A DNA stretch of 64,000 bases from assembly GCA_016842005.1 (NCBI GenBank), contig JAENYD010000004.1, forward strand, positions 1 to 64,000, in the 5' to 3' direction. Shown here one piece after another: positions 44,822 through 54,071 of this stretch. Source of the stretch: Clostridium thermobutyricum. GTDB lineage: Bacteria > Bacillota > Clostridia > Ch29. Every line of letters starts with the position of its first letter. Positions within the stretch are counted from its first letter, which is position 1. The notes under the pieces are model-generated. The model was given only the letters and a program-made list of their open reading frames with translations. It had not been told where the DNA came from and did no database searches. The translations under genes were made by a program, and so were the position numbers.

Positions 44822-45667
44822 TCACACCTCCAGTTTGACATTGTCAATAAGCCTTGTATCACCTATTTTGACCGCCACAGCAATGAGGACACTGCCTTTA
44901 ACTTCCTGGATGCTCTTCAGCGTCCCCGCATCCACCAGTTCAACATAGTCTATCAATATCATGGGACTGGAGGACAGTTTCCGGACTATGCGTTCTTTCA
45001 CACGGGATGCATCCCTTTCCCCTGCCTCGATTAAACTCCTTGCCTCGAACAGTGACCGGGATATTGCCAGGGCAGCTTCCCTCTGCGCTCCGTTCAAATA
45101 AGTATTCCTGGAGCTCATTGCCAGGCCGTCCTTTTCTCTTACTATGGGCATTTCCACAATGTCTACGTTAAAGTCAAGGTCTTCCACCATTTTTTTCAAC
45201 ACCGCTACCTGCTGGGCGTCTTTCTGTCCGAAATACGCCTTGTTCGGGTCAACGATGTTAAACAGTTTTGCTACTACCGTCATGACTCCTCTAAAATGCC
45301 CGGGTCGGGACGCCCCGCACAGGGTATCCGTCAAGCCGGTCATATCCACATACGTGATACTGCCTTCTCCGTACATCTCCTTTACGTCCGGAAAGAATAT
45401 CAAATCCGCTCCTGCCTCTTGTGCCAACTTTGCATCCCTCTCCAGGTCTCTGGGGTATGTTTCATAGTCTTCTCCCTCGCCAAACTGCGTGGGATTCACA
45501 AAAATGCTTACCACTACTATGTCACTGTCTTCCCGGGCTTTTCTCATGAGAGACAGATGCCCTTCATGAAGGTACCCCATGGTAGGCACAAAACCTATCA
45601 CTTTTCCTTTTCTTCTTTCCGGTCTTAGTTTTTCCCTTAACTCTCTCTTTGTTCGCACTATTTCCAT
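44822..45667 (-). CDS. panC: Pantothenate synthetase
   Basis: ATP-dependent joining of pantoate and beta-alanine. 281 residues; MGYLHEGHLSLM holds the HxGH motif, followed by FVNPTQFGEGEDYETYPRD, FGQKDAQQV and VREKDGLAMSSRNTYL (KMSKS-like site). With panD it supplies pantothenate to the CoaX kinase encoded elsewhere in the window. panB is not in the window. Confidence 0.97.
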   Translation of the reverse strand: MEIVRTKRELREKLRPERRKGKVIGFVPTMGYLHEGHLSLMRKAREDSDIVVVSIFVNPTQFGEGEDYETYPRDLERDAKLAQEAGADLIFFPDVKEMYGEGSITYVDMTGLTDTLCGASRPGHFRGVMTVVAKLFNIVDPNKAYFGQKDAQQVAVLKKMVEDLDFNVDIVEMPIVREKDGLAMSSRNTYLNGAQREAALAISRSLFEARSLIEAGERDASRVKERIVRKLSSSPMILIDYVELVDAGTLKSIQEVKGSVLIAVAVKIGDTRLIDNVKLEV

Positions 45668-45702
45668 GTTATACGCTCCTCCTTTTTAGTCTTCCCTGAT
45701 AC

Positions 45703-45742
45703 AACAAAAAAAGCGTATCCTGCTCCAAAAAACAGAATACGC
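45703..45742 (-). terminator. Intrinsic terminator after glmU-prs
   Basis: Minus-strand stem GCGTATTCTG/CAGGATACGC with a 10-base loop and a tail TTTTTTTGTTG. Confidence 0.88.
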
Positions 45743-45856
45743 CCACAGACAAATGTGGCTTATTCCTGTCTCGGGCCATAAGGCTCAGAGCAGCATTTGT
45801 AATATATGTCACAACCGGGTATGGTTCCTGAAGGATACCATCCCCAAAAATATAGA

Positions 45857-46807
45857 TCAATCCTGGTCAAACAGCTTGCTTACCGAAAGGTCTTCATAAA
45901 TCCTGGTTATAGCCTCTGCAAAAATAGGGGCTACGGACAGGGATACTATTTTGTCAATGCGTTTATCCGGAGACAGGGGAATGGTATTGAGCACGACCAC
46001 TTCTTCTATCTCGGAATTTTTTATTCTCTCTATGGCCGGTCCTGACAGCACCGGGTGCGTACAGCAGGCATAAATCCTGCGGGCACCCATTTTCTTCAGG
46101 GCGGTTGCTCCTCCGGTCATGGTACCTGCCGTATCAAGGATATCGTCAATAATGATAACGTCTTTATCTTTTATATCCCCTATGACATTAACCACTTCGG
46201 ACACATTTGCCTTCGGTCTTCGCTTGTCAACAATTGCAATGGGCAAATTCATGATGTTTGCAAAGTTGCGGGCCCTTGCCACACTACCTACATCCGGTGA
46301 AACAACAACCGCTTCCTGAAGGTTTTTATCTTTGAAGTATTCCGCCAGTATGGGAGCTCCCAAAAGATGGTCCACCGGTATATTAAAATACCCCTGTATC
46401 TGCGCTGCATGAAGGTCCATGGAAAGCAGCCTGTCTGCTCCCGCAACTGATATCAGGTCGGCCACCAGTTTAGCGGTAATGGGGTCCCTGGCCTTGGTCT
46501 TCCTGTCCTGACGGGCATATCCGTAATAAGGTATTACCGCAGTTATTCTGCCTGCGGAAGCCCTTTTCAGGGCATCTATCATTATCAGCAGCTCCATCAA
46601 ATAGTTGTTTGCGGGAGTACAAGTCGGCTGAACTACATATACATCAGCACCCCTCACAGACTCACCTATATTGATGGCTATCTCCCCGTCACTAAACCGT
46701 CCTACCTCTGCTTTTCCCAGAGGAATCCCTATATTTTGACAGATCTCTTTAGCCAGTTGCGGGTGAGCATTTCCTGTAAACACCTTTATAGTTTTCCGCC
46801 CAGCCAT
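45857..46807 (-). CDS. prs: Ribose-phosphate pyrophosphokinase
   Basis: Makes PRPP from ribose 5-phosphate and ATP. 316 residues from ATG 46807, which has GGAGG eight bases before it. Marks: [15 protein letters not shown] at the start, [29 protein letters not shown] and the PRPP loop [14 protein letters not shown]. It pairs with glmU as in Bacillus subtilis. Confidence 0.97.
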   Translation of the reverse strand: MAGRKTIKVFTGNAHPQLAKEICQNIGIPLGKAEVGRFSDGEIAINIGESVRGADVYVVQPTCTPANNYLMELLIMIDALKRASAGRITAVIPYYGYARQDRKTKARDPITAKLVADLISVAGADRLLSMDLHAAQIQGYFNIPVDHLLGAPILAEYFKDKNLQEAVVVSPDVGSVARARNFANIMNLPIAIVDKRRPKANVSEVVNVIGDIKDKDVIIIDDILDTAGTMTGGATALKKMGARRIYACCTHPVLSGPAIERIKNSEIEEVVVLNTIPLSPDKRIDKIVSLSVAPIFAEAITRIYEDLSVSKLFDQD

Positions 46808-46834
46808 ATTAAAGCCTCCTGTTACACTCATCTG

Positions 46835-48208
46835 TTATTCTGCAAACCCCTTTCTCCTGACCCAGTCTTTTATCTCTTTCTGCTTGCCCCTTTCAATGGC
46901 GAGGGAGTACTCCTCTATATCCTTTGTTATGGTAGACCCCGCCGCAACATAAGCACCTTTTTTGACTCTGACAGGCGCCACAAGGTTAACATTGCAGCCG
47001 ATAAAAGCATGGTCCTCAATAATAGTCCTGTGTTTCTCCCGGCCGTCATAATTAACAAATACAATACCACAGCCCAAGTTAACGTCTCTTCCCACATCCC
47101 CATCCCCAACATAAGATAAATGGGATGCCTTTGCACCATTTTCAATAACCGAATTCTTTATTTCCACAAAATTACCAACACGTACATGGTTTTTTATATC
47201 GCAGTTAGGCCGGATATGGGAATAGGGCCCTATACTGCAGCCGTTCCCAATATCACTGTCCCGGAGAACCGAAAACTGGATATGATTTTCATCACCGATA
47301 CGGCAGTTGACTATTCTCACCCCGGGACCGATGACATTATTCTCCCCTATTGAACAGTTTCCTTCAATGAAAGTCCCCGGTAAAATCCTCGTATCCATGC
47401 CTATTTGGACGTCAGTGCCTATGTACGTAGCATCAGGGTCATCTATAATTACACCTTCTTCCATCAGTCTTTCAAGTTTGAGGGTATTCATAGTCCTCTG
47501 CGCATCCGCCAGCTGCCGTTTATTATTCACCCCCATAATTTCCTCAGGGCGTGTACAGACATAACCCCCTATCATTATACCTCTATCTCTGAAAAATTCA
47601 ACAATATCCGTCAAATAATACTCACCCTGAATATTATCATTACCCAGCTGTTTGACACCCTCCCGGAGATAACGGGTCTTAAAACAGTACATCCCTGAAT
47701 TGATCTCGTTTATATCTCTCTGCTCTTCATCGGCATCCCTATGCTCTACTATACCGGCTATTTCGCCTTCCTTATTCCTTATAATCCTGCCATATCCCTC
47801 CGGGTCATCCACCAGGGCAGTCAATATGGTCATGCCATTATTCTCTTTTTTGTGTACATCCACTAAATCCGTCAGTGTTGACGCCGAAACCAGGGGCGTA
47901 TCGCCGTAAAGGACTATCACATCTTCCGTATCCTCCCTCACCAGGGGTAAGGCCTGCATAACGGCATGGCCGGTTCCCAGTTGTTTGTTCTGGTAGGCGA
48001 CTTCGACCTCCTTATCAAGAACCTCTTTCACCATTTCACCCTTATGCCCTACAACAACTATTATCTGGCCCGCACCTGCGGCTTTTACGGTGTCTACCAC
48101 ATGATTTATCATCTCTTTGCAGCACACCTTATGGAGTACTTTGGGAAGATGGGATTTCATCCTTGTTCCCTCGCCTGCTGCCAAAACTATTGCCGATAGT
48201 CTGCTCAT
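46835..48208 (-). CDS. glmU: Bifunctional UDP-GlcNAc pyrophosphorylase / glucosamine-1-phosphate acetyltransferase
   Basis: Makes UDP-GlcNAc for peptidoglycan. 457 residues: an N-terminal nucleotidyltransferase (LAAGEGTRMKSHLPKVLH, about 1-230) and a C-terminal left-handed beta-helix of hexapeptide repeats (about 255-450), with the acetyltransferase region around SHLSYVGDGDVG. It leads the glmU-prs unit. Confidence 0.97.
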   Translation of the reverse strand: MSRLSAIVLAAGEGTRMKSHLPKVLHKVCCKEMINHVVDTVKAAGAGQIIVVVGHKGEMVKEVLDKEVEVAYQNKQLGTGHAVMQALPLVREDTEDVIVLYGDTPLVSASTLTDLVDVHKKENNGMTILTALVDDPEGYGRIIRNKEGEIAGIVEHRDADEEQRDINEINSGMYCFKTRYLREGVKQLGNDNIQGEYYLTDIVEFFRDRGIMIGGYVCTRPEEIMGVNNKRQLADAQRTMNTLKLERLMEEGVIIDDPDATYIGTDVQIGMDTRILPGTFIEGNCSIGENNVIGPGVRIVNCRIGDENHIQFSVLRDSDIGNGCSIGPYSHIRPNCDIKNHVRVGNFVEIKNSVIENGAKASHLSYVGDGDVGRDVNLGCGIVFVNYDGREKHRTIIEDHAFIGCNVNLVAPVRVKKGAYVAAGSTITKDIEEYSLAIERGKQKEIKDWVRRKGFAE

Positions 48209-48370
48209 TCAAACACCACCCTGTAACCTTAAATCTTTATTCTATAGTCTTAACACTTCTACAAAAAAATAAAATTCCCTTTCAAAGCCGGAATAACTGG
48301 TGAACTGATTTCCGAAATAAAAAATATTTTAACAGTACCGTAATACAAAATTATTAAAGACATATTCCTT

Positions 48371-48393
48371 TATAATGACTATACAGGTATAAT
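48371..48393 (+). promoter_or_regulatory. Possible promoter region of activase operon
   Basis: Two TATAAT boxes (48371-48376 and 48388-48393) lie 55-80 bp before the first gene. Neither has a good -35 box at 17 bp, so the site is tentative or may need an activator. Confidence 0.35.
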
Positions 48394-48448
48394 ATAGGTG
48401 TGCCGGAGAATACATCTATAGTGAGTCATAGAAAGTGAAGGTGGTCTG

Positions 48449-49423
48449 ATGAAAATAGGGATACCCAGAACCCTTACCTATTATGCGTATTTCCCAATGT
48501 GGCAAAAGTTTTTCCAGGAACTTGGCTGTGAAATACTGGTATCTGAAAGAACAACCAAAGCTATACTGGATCAGGGAGTTTATTATACCGTAAACGATGC
48601 ATGCATACCTATCAAGATTTTTCACGGACACGTTTGCAGCCTTAAAGACAAAGTAGACTTTATATTCATACCGCGGCTCATTAATCTTACAGGGGCAAAA
48701 ACCGAGACTTACTGCCCTAAATTTCTGGGACTGGCTGATATGGTCCATGCTTCTATTGAAGGACTTCCGGCAATACTGGATTTTCATATAGATATGCGGG
48801 AGAAATTTAAGGACCGGTATAAAGAGTTCGCCCGAATAGGGCACATGCTTGAGACAAGCCCCATGAAGGTGACCAAAGCCTTCCATAAAGCCAGAAAACA
48901 TATGGCTGAATACAGGAAACTGATTTCCGGAAAGGCTGACCGTACCAGGGCGTTGTCCCTGATGTGTGAAAAAAACGATATACCCGTACCGTCTCCTGAT
49001 GCCCTTTCCCTGGCTGTGGTTGGTTATCCTTATTTGATATATGATAACCTTTTGAATGCCAATCTTATTGATAAACTTATAAAGATGGACATTCAAATTT
49101 TAACTCCCGAAATGGTACCTGTAAGGGAGCAAAAAAAACAATCCCGATATCTCCCCAAGGACCTTTTCTGGACTTTCAGCAACCAGGTTGTAAGAAGCGC
49201 ACTATACTATATGGATAACCAAAACATTGACGGCATTATTCATATTACCGCTTTCGGCTGCGGTCCCGATGCCATGGTTGACAAACTGGTGGAACTGGAG
49301 GCCAAACAGAGAAATATTCCCTTTATATGCGTGTCAGTGGATGAACATACCGGCGAAGGAGGAATACATACCAGATTGGAGGCGTTTGTTGACATGTTAG
49401 AATATCGGAGGGATATGATATGA
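48449..49423 (+). CDS. Acyl-CoA dehydratase activase-related protein (COG3580 type), gene 1
   Basis: 324 residues of the DUF2229/COG3580 group that accompanies 2-hydroxyacyl-CoA dehydratase activases. It starts MKIGIPRTLTYYAYFPMWQKFF and contains cysteines in conserved contexts: C52 (NDACIPIK), C63, C89, C271 (AFGCGPD). It ends with VDEHTGEGGIHTRLEAFVDML, shared by all three such proteins here. The cysteines could bind an iron-sulfur cluster, which is inference. It overlaps gene 2 by four bases (ATGA). The biochemical role of the group is not known to me. Confidence 0.85.
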   Translation: MKIGIPRTLTYYAYFPMWQKFFQELGCEILVSERTTKAILDQGVYYTVNDACIPIKIFHGHVCSLKDKVDFIFIPRLINLTGAKTETYCPKFLGLADMVHASIEGLPAILDFHIDMREKFKDRYKEFARIGHMLETSPMKVTKAFHKARKHMAEYRKLISGKADRTRALSLMCEKNDIPVPSPDALSLAVVGYPYLIYDNLLNANLIDKLIKMDIQILTPEMVPVREQKKQSRYLPKDLFWTFSNQVVRSALYYMDNQNIDGIIHITAFGCGPDAMVDKLVELEAKQRNIPFICVSVDEHTGEGGIHTRLEAFVDMLEYRRDMI

Positions 49424-50502
49424 AAGTAACCTTTCCACACATGGGTTATTCACACATTGCTTTTAAAATGCTTATCCAAAAACTGGGTCATGAAGTCGTA
49501 ATGCCTAAACGCCCCAGTGAAAACACCCTCAGCCTCGGGTCTCATTATGCACCGGAATTTGCATGCATCCCCTTTAAAATCCTTCTGGGCACATACCTCG
49601 AAGCCCTTGAAGAAGGAGCGGAAATGATAATAAGTTCCGGAGGCGTCGGTCCGTGCCGGGCTGGTTATTACGGCATACTTCATGAAAAAATCCTTAAAGA
49701 CCTGGGATACGACATTGATTTTCTCGTACTGGAACCTCCCCAGAAAAAAGCTATGAACTTTGTTAAAACTCTCAGAAAGCTTACTGCCGGTAATTCCATA
49801 CAGACCATATGGGAGGCAGTTTCCAGTACCTGGCTCAAACTTAAAGTGCTGGATCGTATAGAACGTCTCACGTATGAGATAAGGCCCTACGAAATCAATA
49901 AAGGCGATACCACCCGGGCTTTTGAAAAATGTCTTGATGTGATAGACAGGGCCTGGCTAAAAGAAGATATAACCAAAAGTCAAACCCGGTGCCTCGAAAT
50001 ATTAAGTGAAATCCCCGTGGACAAAACCAGAAATCCATTGAAAATAGGCATCATAGGTGAAATATATGTCGTCCTTGAACCGGCAGCCAACTTTGATATA
50101 CAAAACGTCCTGGGAGAAATGGGCATAATCGCCCGGCGATCCATTTACCTGGTGGAATGGACTAAAGATAATACTTTTTTTAAGGGGGAAGAACACATTA
50201 AAAAAGCGGCAAAAGAATATCTGCAGGTCCCCATAGGAGGACACGGCATCCTGAGCGTGGGAAATACAATACTCTATTCCCGGCAGGGTTATGACGGTAT
50301 CATCCAGCTGGCTCCTTTTTCCTGTATACCCGAGATAGTGGCAAAAGGTATCCTGACAAAAGTAAAAAAAGAACTGGACATACCTCTTCTGACCTTATTC
50401 ATTGACGAACAAACAGGAAAAACGGGCATAAAAACACGATTGGAAGCTTTTGTGGATCTGCTGTACAGCAAGCGACAGCTCAGACAGGGGGTTGTATTAT
50501 GA
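49420..50502 (+). CDS. Acyl-CoA dehydratase activase-related protein (COG3581 type), gene 2
   Basis: 360 residues, related to genes 1 and 4. The N terminus MKVTFPHMGYSHIAFKML aligns with that of gene 4. Conserved cysteines: C49 (PEFACIPFK), C79 (GGVGPCRAG) and one in FSCIPE near residue 300. The C terminus (LFIDEQTGKTGIKTRLEAFVDLL) matches the family end. It overlaps the activase gene by four bases, so products should be made together. Confidence 0.85.
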   Translation: MKVTFPHMGYSHIAFKMLIQKLGHEVVMPKRPSENTLSLGSHYAPEFACIPFKILLGTYLEALEEGAEMIISSGGVGPCRAGYYGILHEKILKDLGYDIDFLVLEPPQKKAMNFVKTLRKLTAGNSIQTIWEAVSSTWLKLKVLDRIERLTYEIRPYEINKGDTTRAFEKCLDVIDRAWLKEDITKSQTRCLEILSEIPVDKTRNPLKIGIIGEIYVVLEPAANFDIQNVLGEMGIIARRSIYLVEWTKDNTFFKGEEHIKKAAKEYLQVPIGGHGILSVGNTILYSRQGYDGIIQLAPFSCIPEIVAKGILTKVKKELDIPLLTLFIDEQTGKTGIKTRLEAFVDLLYSKRQLRQGVVL

Positions 50503-51452
50503 GAGGATATATGGGAATTGATGTGGGCTCTGTAAGCACCAAGATTGTAATCATTGATGATGATTTGAATATATTATCCAGCCTTTACACTGCCACCTCC
50601 GGCCAGCCTATTAAGGTCATACAGCAGGGTCTGAGAACCGTTCATTCGCAGACAGATGACAACCTTGAAATCTGCGGCGTTGCCACCACAGGCAGCGGCA
50701 GGGAGATAGCCGCCATAATTGTAGGGGCGGACATTGTTAAAAACGAAATAACCACCCATGCAATCGCCTCTTCCCACATGGTGCCCGGTACCCGTACCAT
50801 AATCGAAATAGGAGGCCAGGACTCAAAAATAATCATTATGAGGGATGGAATAGTAGTGGATTTCGCAATGAACACGGTATGCGCCGCGGGTACCGGATCT
50901 TTCCTGGACCACCAGGCACAACGTCTGAGAATTCCGATAGAAGAATTCGGAACCCTGGCCCTGAACAGTACCAACCCGGTGAGAATCGCAGGAAGGTGCT
51001 CTGTTTTCGCTGAATCCGATATGATACACAAGCAACAGCTGGGCCATTCAACCGAAAATATTGTAGCAGGCCTTTGCGAGGCATTGGTCAGGAATTTTCT
51101 TAACAATGTGGGCAAAGGTAAGGACATAAGACCTCCCATAATATTTCAGGGTGGTGTTGCCGCCAATGCAGGCATAAAGGCAGCCTTTGAAAAGGCCCTG
51201 AACGCAAAAATCCAGGTGCCTGAGTATTATAACGTAATGGGAGCAATAGGGGCAGCACTGCTGGCCAGGAATAACAGCCAGAAGACAGGCAAGACAAAAT
51301 TCAAAGGCTTTAATGTCAGCGAATTTGATTACCAGGCCAGCAGTTTCGAATGTAAAAACTGCCCCAACCTGTGTGAAATAATACAGATATATCAAAACGG
51401 CGAACTGGCGGCCCGTTGGGGCGGTAGATGCGGTAGATGGGATACCCTGTAA
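50499..51452 (+). CDS. CoA-substrate-specific enzyme activase (BcrAD/BadFG ATPase family)
   Basis: 317-residue ASKHA ATPase like the activator of 2-hydroxyglutaryl-CoA dehydratase. Seen: phosphate loop GIDVGSVSTK (6-15), TGSGREI, GGQDSKI (105-111), C128 (VCAAGTGSFLDHQ) and C167 (GRCSVFAESDMIH). In the characterised homodimer the two such cysteines of each chain hold one bridging [4Fe-4S] cluster. An extra C-terminal cysteine group (C285, C288, C292, C311) is unusual compared with the simple activator and suggests a second cluster or docking site. An intrinsic terminator follows. Confidence 0.92.
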   Translation: MRGYMGIDVGSVSTKIVIIDDDLNILSSLYTATSGQPIKVIQQGLRTVHSQTDDNLEICGVATTGSGREIAAIIVGADIVKNEITTHAIASSHMVPGTRTIIEIGGQDSKIIIMRDGIVVDFAMNTVCAAGTGSFLDHQAQRLRIPIEEFGTLALNSTNPVRIAGRCSVFAESDMIHKQQLGHSTENIVAGLCEALVRNFLNNVGKGKDIRPPIIFQGGVAANAGIKAAFEKALNAKIQVPEYYNVMGAIGAALLARNNSQKTGKTKFKGFNVSEFDYQASSFECKNCPNLCEIIQIYQNGELAARWGGRCGRWDTL

Positions 51453-51474
51453 CAGCAGGGTATATTTTTTTTTT
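51442..51474 (+). terminator. Terminator inside the activase operon, between genes 3 and 4
   Basis: Stem ATACCCTG/CAGGGTAT with loop TAACAG, then ten T (51465-51474). It overlaps the activase stop codon and should reduce expression of gene 4. Confidence 0.88.
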
Positions 51475-51533
51475 GCCCGGATACACTTAATAGTGTTTCT
51501 GCCATCATCGCCAGCGAGAAAGGATTGAAGTAT

Positions 51534-52592
51534 TTGAAGATAACGTTTCCTCATATGGGCCGGGTTTATATACCTTTAAGGAGCATTTTTGAAGAACTGG
51601 GAGCGGAAGTTATAATGCCCCCTGCCAACAACAACTGTATAAAGGAACTTGGTCTCAGGTATGCGCCTGAATATGCCTGTATACCTTTTAAGCTGATTCT
51701 TGGAAACATACTGTATTCACTGGAAAAGGGCGCCGATACAGTAATAATGCTTGGAGGTTCGGGCCCTTGCAGATTCGGATATTTCGGGTATATGCTGAAT
51801 CTGATACTTAAAGATATAGGATTCTCCTTCAACTTCATAAACCTGGAGCCTTCAAGCATTCTGTCTGTCCTCACGCAATTGAAGCATCTGCCGCAATTCA
51901 GTTACAGCAAACTGGCCTCAGGTATCCTGCTGGGATGGGAGAAACTGCGGGCCCTTGATGCACTGGAGAAGAACTTCTGGAACATGATTCCATATATTGC
52001 CTGCAAGAATAAGGCTAAAGATTTATATGACCAGGCCGTAAAATACATCGCAAGGTGCAGCAACATCACTGGGTTGAGGAAGATGTGCAGCGAATACCAA
52101 ACCCAATTAGGTTCCATGAAGGACATAAGAGAACTGCTGCCGAGGGTTTGCATGCTCGGGGATATTTACACTTTGAATGAACCCTATTCTAACTATTTCA
52201 TAGAAAAATATTTATCAGATAGGGGTATTCAGGTAACCCGCAGTATTTATACAAGCACCTGGGTGAAAAACAATTTTGTGCCCTGGAGCAGGCACAGAAT
52301 AAACATGGAAATGCTGAGATGTGTCAGGGGTTATATGAATAACCGCGTTGGCGGCAACGGCATGGAAACGATATATAATGCCCTTAAATATGCAGACATG
52401 GGCTATGACGGGATACTGCACATAATGCCCATTACCTGCATGCCGGAGATTGTAAGCCGCCAGGTGCTGGCAAAGATATCCCGGGAAAAAAAAATAAGTG
52501 TAATGCACATAACTGTAGACGAACACAACGACAGAACCCTTCTGGAAACACGACTGGAGGCGTTTGTGGAAATACTCAGTCAAAAAATTTAG
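51534..52592 (+). CDS. Acyl-CoA dehydratase activase-related protein (COG3581 type), gene 4
   Basis: 352 residues, a paralogue of gene 2. The start is placed at the second TTG (MKITFPHMG), nine bases after AAAGGA; this aligns exactly with gene 2, while an earlier TTG touches the ribosome site. From that start the cysteines are C49 (PEYACIPFK) and C79 (GGSGPCRFG), the same numbers as in gene 2, plus one in ITCMPE late in the chain. It ends ITVDEHNDRTLLETRLEAFVEIL. It lies beyond a strong terminator, so it is probably made in smaller amounts. Confidence 0.85.
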   Translation: MKITFPHMGRVYIPLRSIFEELGAEVIMPPANNNCIKELGLRYAPEYACIPFKLILGNILYSLEKGADTVIMLGGSGPCRFGYFGYMLNLILKDIGFSFNFINLEPSSILSVLTQLKHLPQFSYSKLASGILLGWEKLRALDALEKNFWNMIPYIACKNKAKDLYDQAVKYIARCSNITGLRKMCSEYQTQLGSMKDIRELLPRVCMLGDIYTLNEPYSNYFIEKYLSDRGIQVTRSIYTSTWVKNNFVPWSRHRINMEMLRCVRGYMNNRVGGNGMETIYNALKYADMGYDGILHIMPITCMPEIVSRQVLAKISREKKISVMHITVDEHNDRTLLETRLEAFVEILSQKI

Positions 52593-52618
52593 GGTCTGCA
52601 AGACCCTTTGGTTTTATT
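52591..52618 (+). terminator. Intrinsic terminator after activase operon
   Basis: Stem GGGTCT/AGACCC with a 3-base loop, followed by TTTGGTTTTATT. It overlaps the end of the convergent spoVG gene. Confidence 0.85.
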
Positions 52619-52886
52619 CGTCATTATCTTCTTCTAACACCTTTTCGTATTCCTGAAATATAGCCTGTTGAAGGACATCCCTGGTCTCAGAGTTTATGGG
52701 ATGGGCTATATCTTTGAACTCCCCGGCCGGTGTCTTACGACTGGGCATTGCTATAAACATACCATTCTGTCCATCTATGATCTTTATATCATGTACAACA
52801 AACTGATTATCAAAAGTGACAGAAACAACCGCTTTCATCTTGCCGTCCGCATTAACCTTTCTGATACGTACGTCAGTAATCTCCAC
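52614..52886 (-). CDS. spoVG: Septation/sporulation regulator SpoVG
   Basis: 90-residue nucleic-acid-binding regulator. [33 protein letters not shown] and [21 protein letters not shown] cover the family core. It has its own near-consensus sigma-H promoter. In Bacillus subtilis yabJ lies between purR and spoVG, and here it is missing. Confidence 0.97.
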   Translation of the reverse strand: MEITDVRIRKVNADGKMKAVVSVTFDNQFVVHDIKIIDGQNGMFIAMPSRKTPAGEFKDIAHPINSETRDVLQQAIFQEYEKVLEEDNDE

Positions 52887-52927
52887 TGTCTCACCACCTT
52901 CCGATAGAGCATACTCTAGTTAATTTA

Positions 52928-52956
52928 CTATTCGTCATAGATTGTATTTTTCCTGC
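52928..52956 (-). promoter_or_regulatory. Sigma-H promoter of spoVG
   Basis: On the minus strand GCAGGAAAA (52948-52956) and GACGAATAG (52928-52936) are 11 bp apart, matching the sigma-H consensus RnAGGAwww-N11-12-RnnGAATww at all but the last position. spoVG is a classical sigma-H gene. Confidence 0.85.
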
Positions 52957-52984
52957 AATAAGAGCGAAAATTTTCTGAAAAATA

Positions 52985-53806
52985 TTATCCCGTCAGTCTG
53001 CTATTGGGATAGATAACAGTATTTCTGTTCTTTTCATCCACTTCTTCCAGGTATAACAGAGGAATAAAATTGTCCACAAGTTTTTCCCGGGGATTGGTAG
53101 TAGTTATCAATACTCCTATTCCTTCTACCTTTGCCTCAAATTCTTTTACCAGGTTTATCAGTCCCCGGGCGGTGCCTCCCGCTTTCATAAAATCGTCGAT
53201 TATCAACACTCCGGCTCCTTTGCGTATGGCCCGTTTCGAAAGGGACATGGTTTGTATTCTCCCTGTGGATCCGGACAGGTAATTGATATTGACGGCTGAT
53301 CCTTCGGTAACCCGGTTGTCCCTTCTGGCTATTACCAGGGGGATGCCCATTGCCCTGGCAGTCATTAACGCTATCGGTATGCCCTTGGTCTCCAACGTTA
53401 AAACATAATGAATATCCTTCCGGTTAAAACAGCTGGCCAGTACTTTACCTGCCCTGTGAGCAATGGACGGGTCATATATAATATCTGCCATATAAAGAAA
53501 CCCTCCGGTAATTATACGCTCGGGCTCTGTGAGTTTTTCTACCAGCATATTCAAAAATTTTATATTCTCAGCGGCAGAAGTTATTCCTCTGTATCTGACC
53601 CCTCCTGCGGCCCCCGGTATTGTTTCTATTATCCCAAGATTTAGCTGTTCCATAACACGCCGCGCTATCACAATATCCTCACTGACCGTTGACTTCGCCG
53701 CTCCGAATAGTTCGGAAAAATAGTTCAGAGAAAAGATTTTATTAGGCTCGTCGCATATTATTTTAACAAAGGCAGCAATCCGTTCATTTCTCTTTAATCG
53801 TTTCAT
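52985..53806 (-). CDS. purR: Pur operon repressor PurR
   Basis: 273 residues: an N-terminal winged helix (about 1-70, RNERIAAFVKIICDEPNKIFSLNYFSELFGAAKSTVSEDI) and a C-terminal phosphoribosyltransferase fold with the PRPP-binding loop VLIIDDFMKAGGTARG. It represses purine genes when PRPP is low. Family length. It sits upstream of spoVG as in Bacillus subtilis. Confidence 0.96.
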   Translation of the reverse strand: MKRLKRNERIAAFVKIICDEPNKIFSLNYFSELFGAAKSTVSEDIVIARRVMEQLNLGIIETIPGAAGGVRYRGITSAAENIKFLNMLVEKLTEPERIITGGFLYMADIIYDPSIAHRAGKVLASCFNRKDIHYVLTLETKGIPIALMTARAMGIPLVIARRDNRVTEGSAVNINYLSGSTGRIQTMSLSKRAIRKGAGVLIIDDFMKAGGTARGLINLVKEFEAKVEGIGVLITTTNPREKLVDNFIPLLYLEEVDEKNRNTVIYPNSRLTG

Positions 53807-54071
53807 AAATTATTCCCCCATGCGAATATTCTTTTGTTATATTTTAATTTTATTCACATATTGATAAATGTTCAACTGTAATATGCTATTTCATATAAAT
53901 ATAATAAGCTGCTGTATTGTCAATCAGATGCCGACATATTGAACCTGCCGGACAATATTATGATATAATCTTTATTAATGCGGATGTATGTTTTAAATTA
54001 TTTATATTATGAAATACAAAATTTGTCTATAATAGTAATATAATAAATGTATTTTAAAAGGAGAGACTCTT

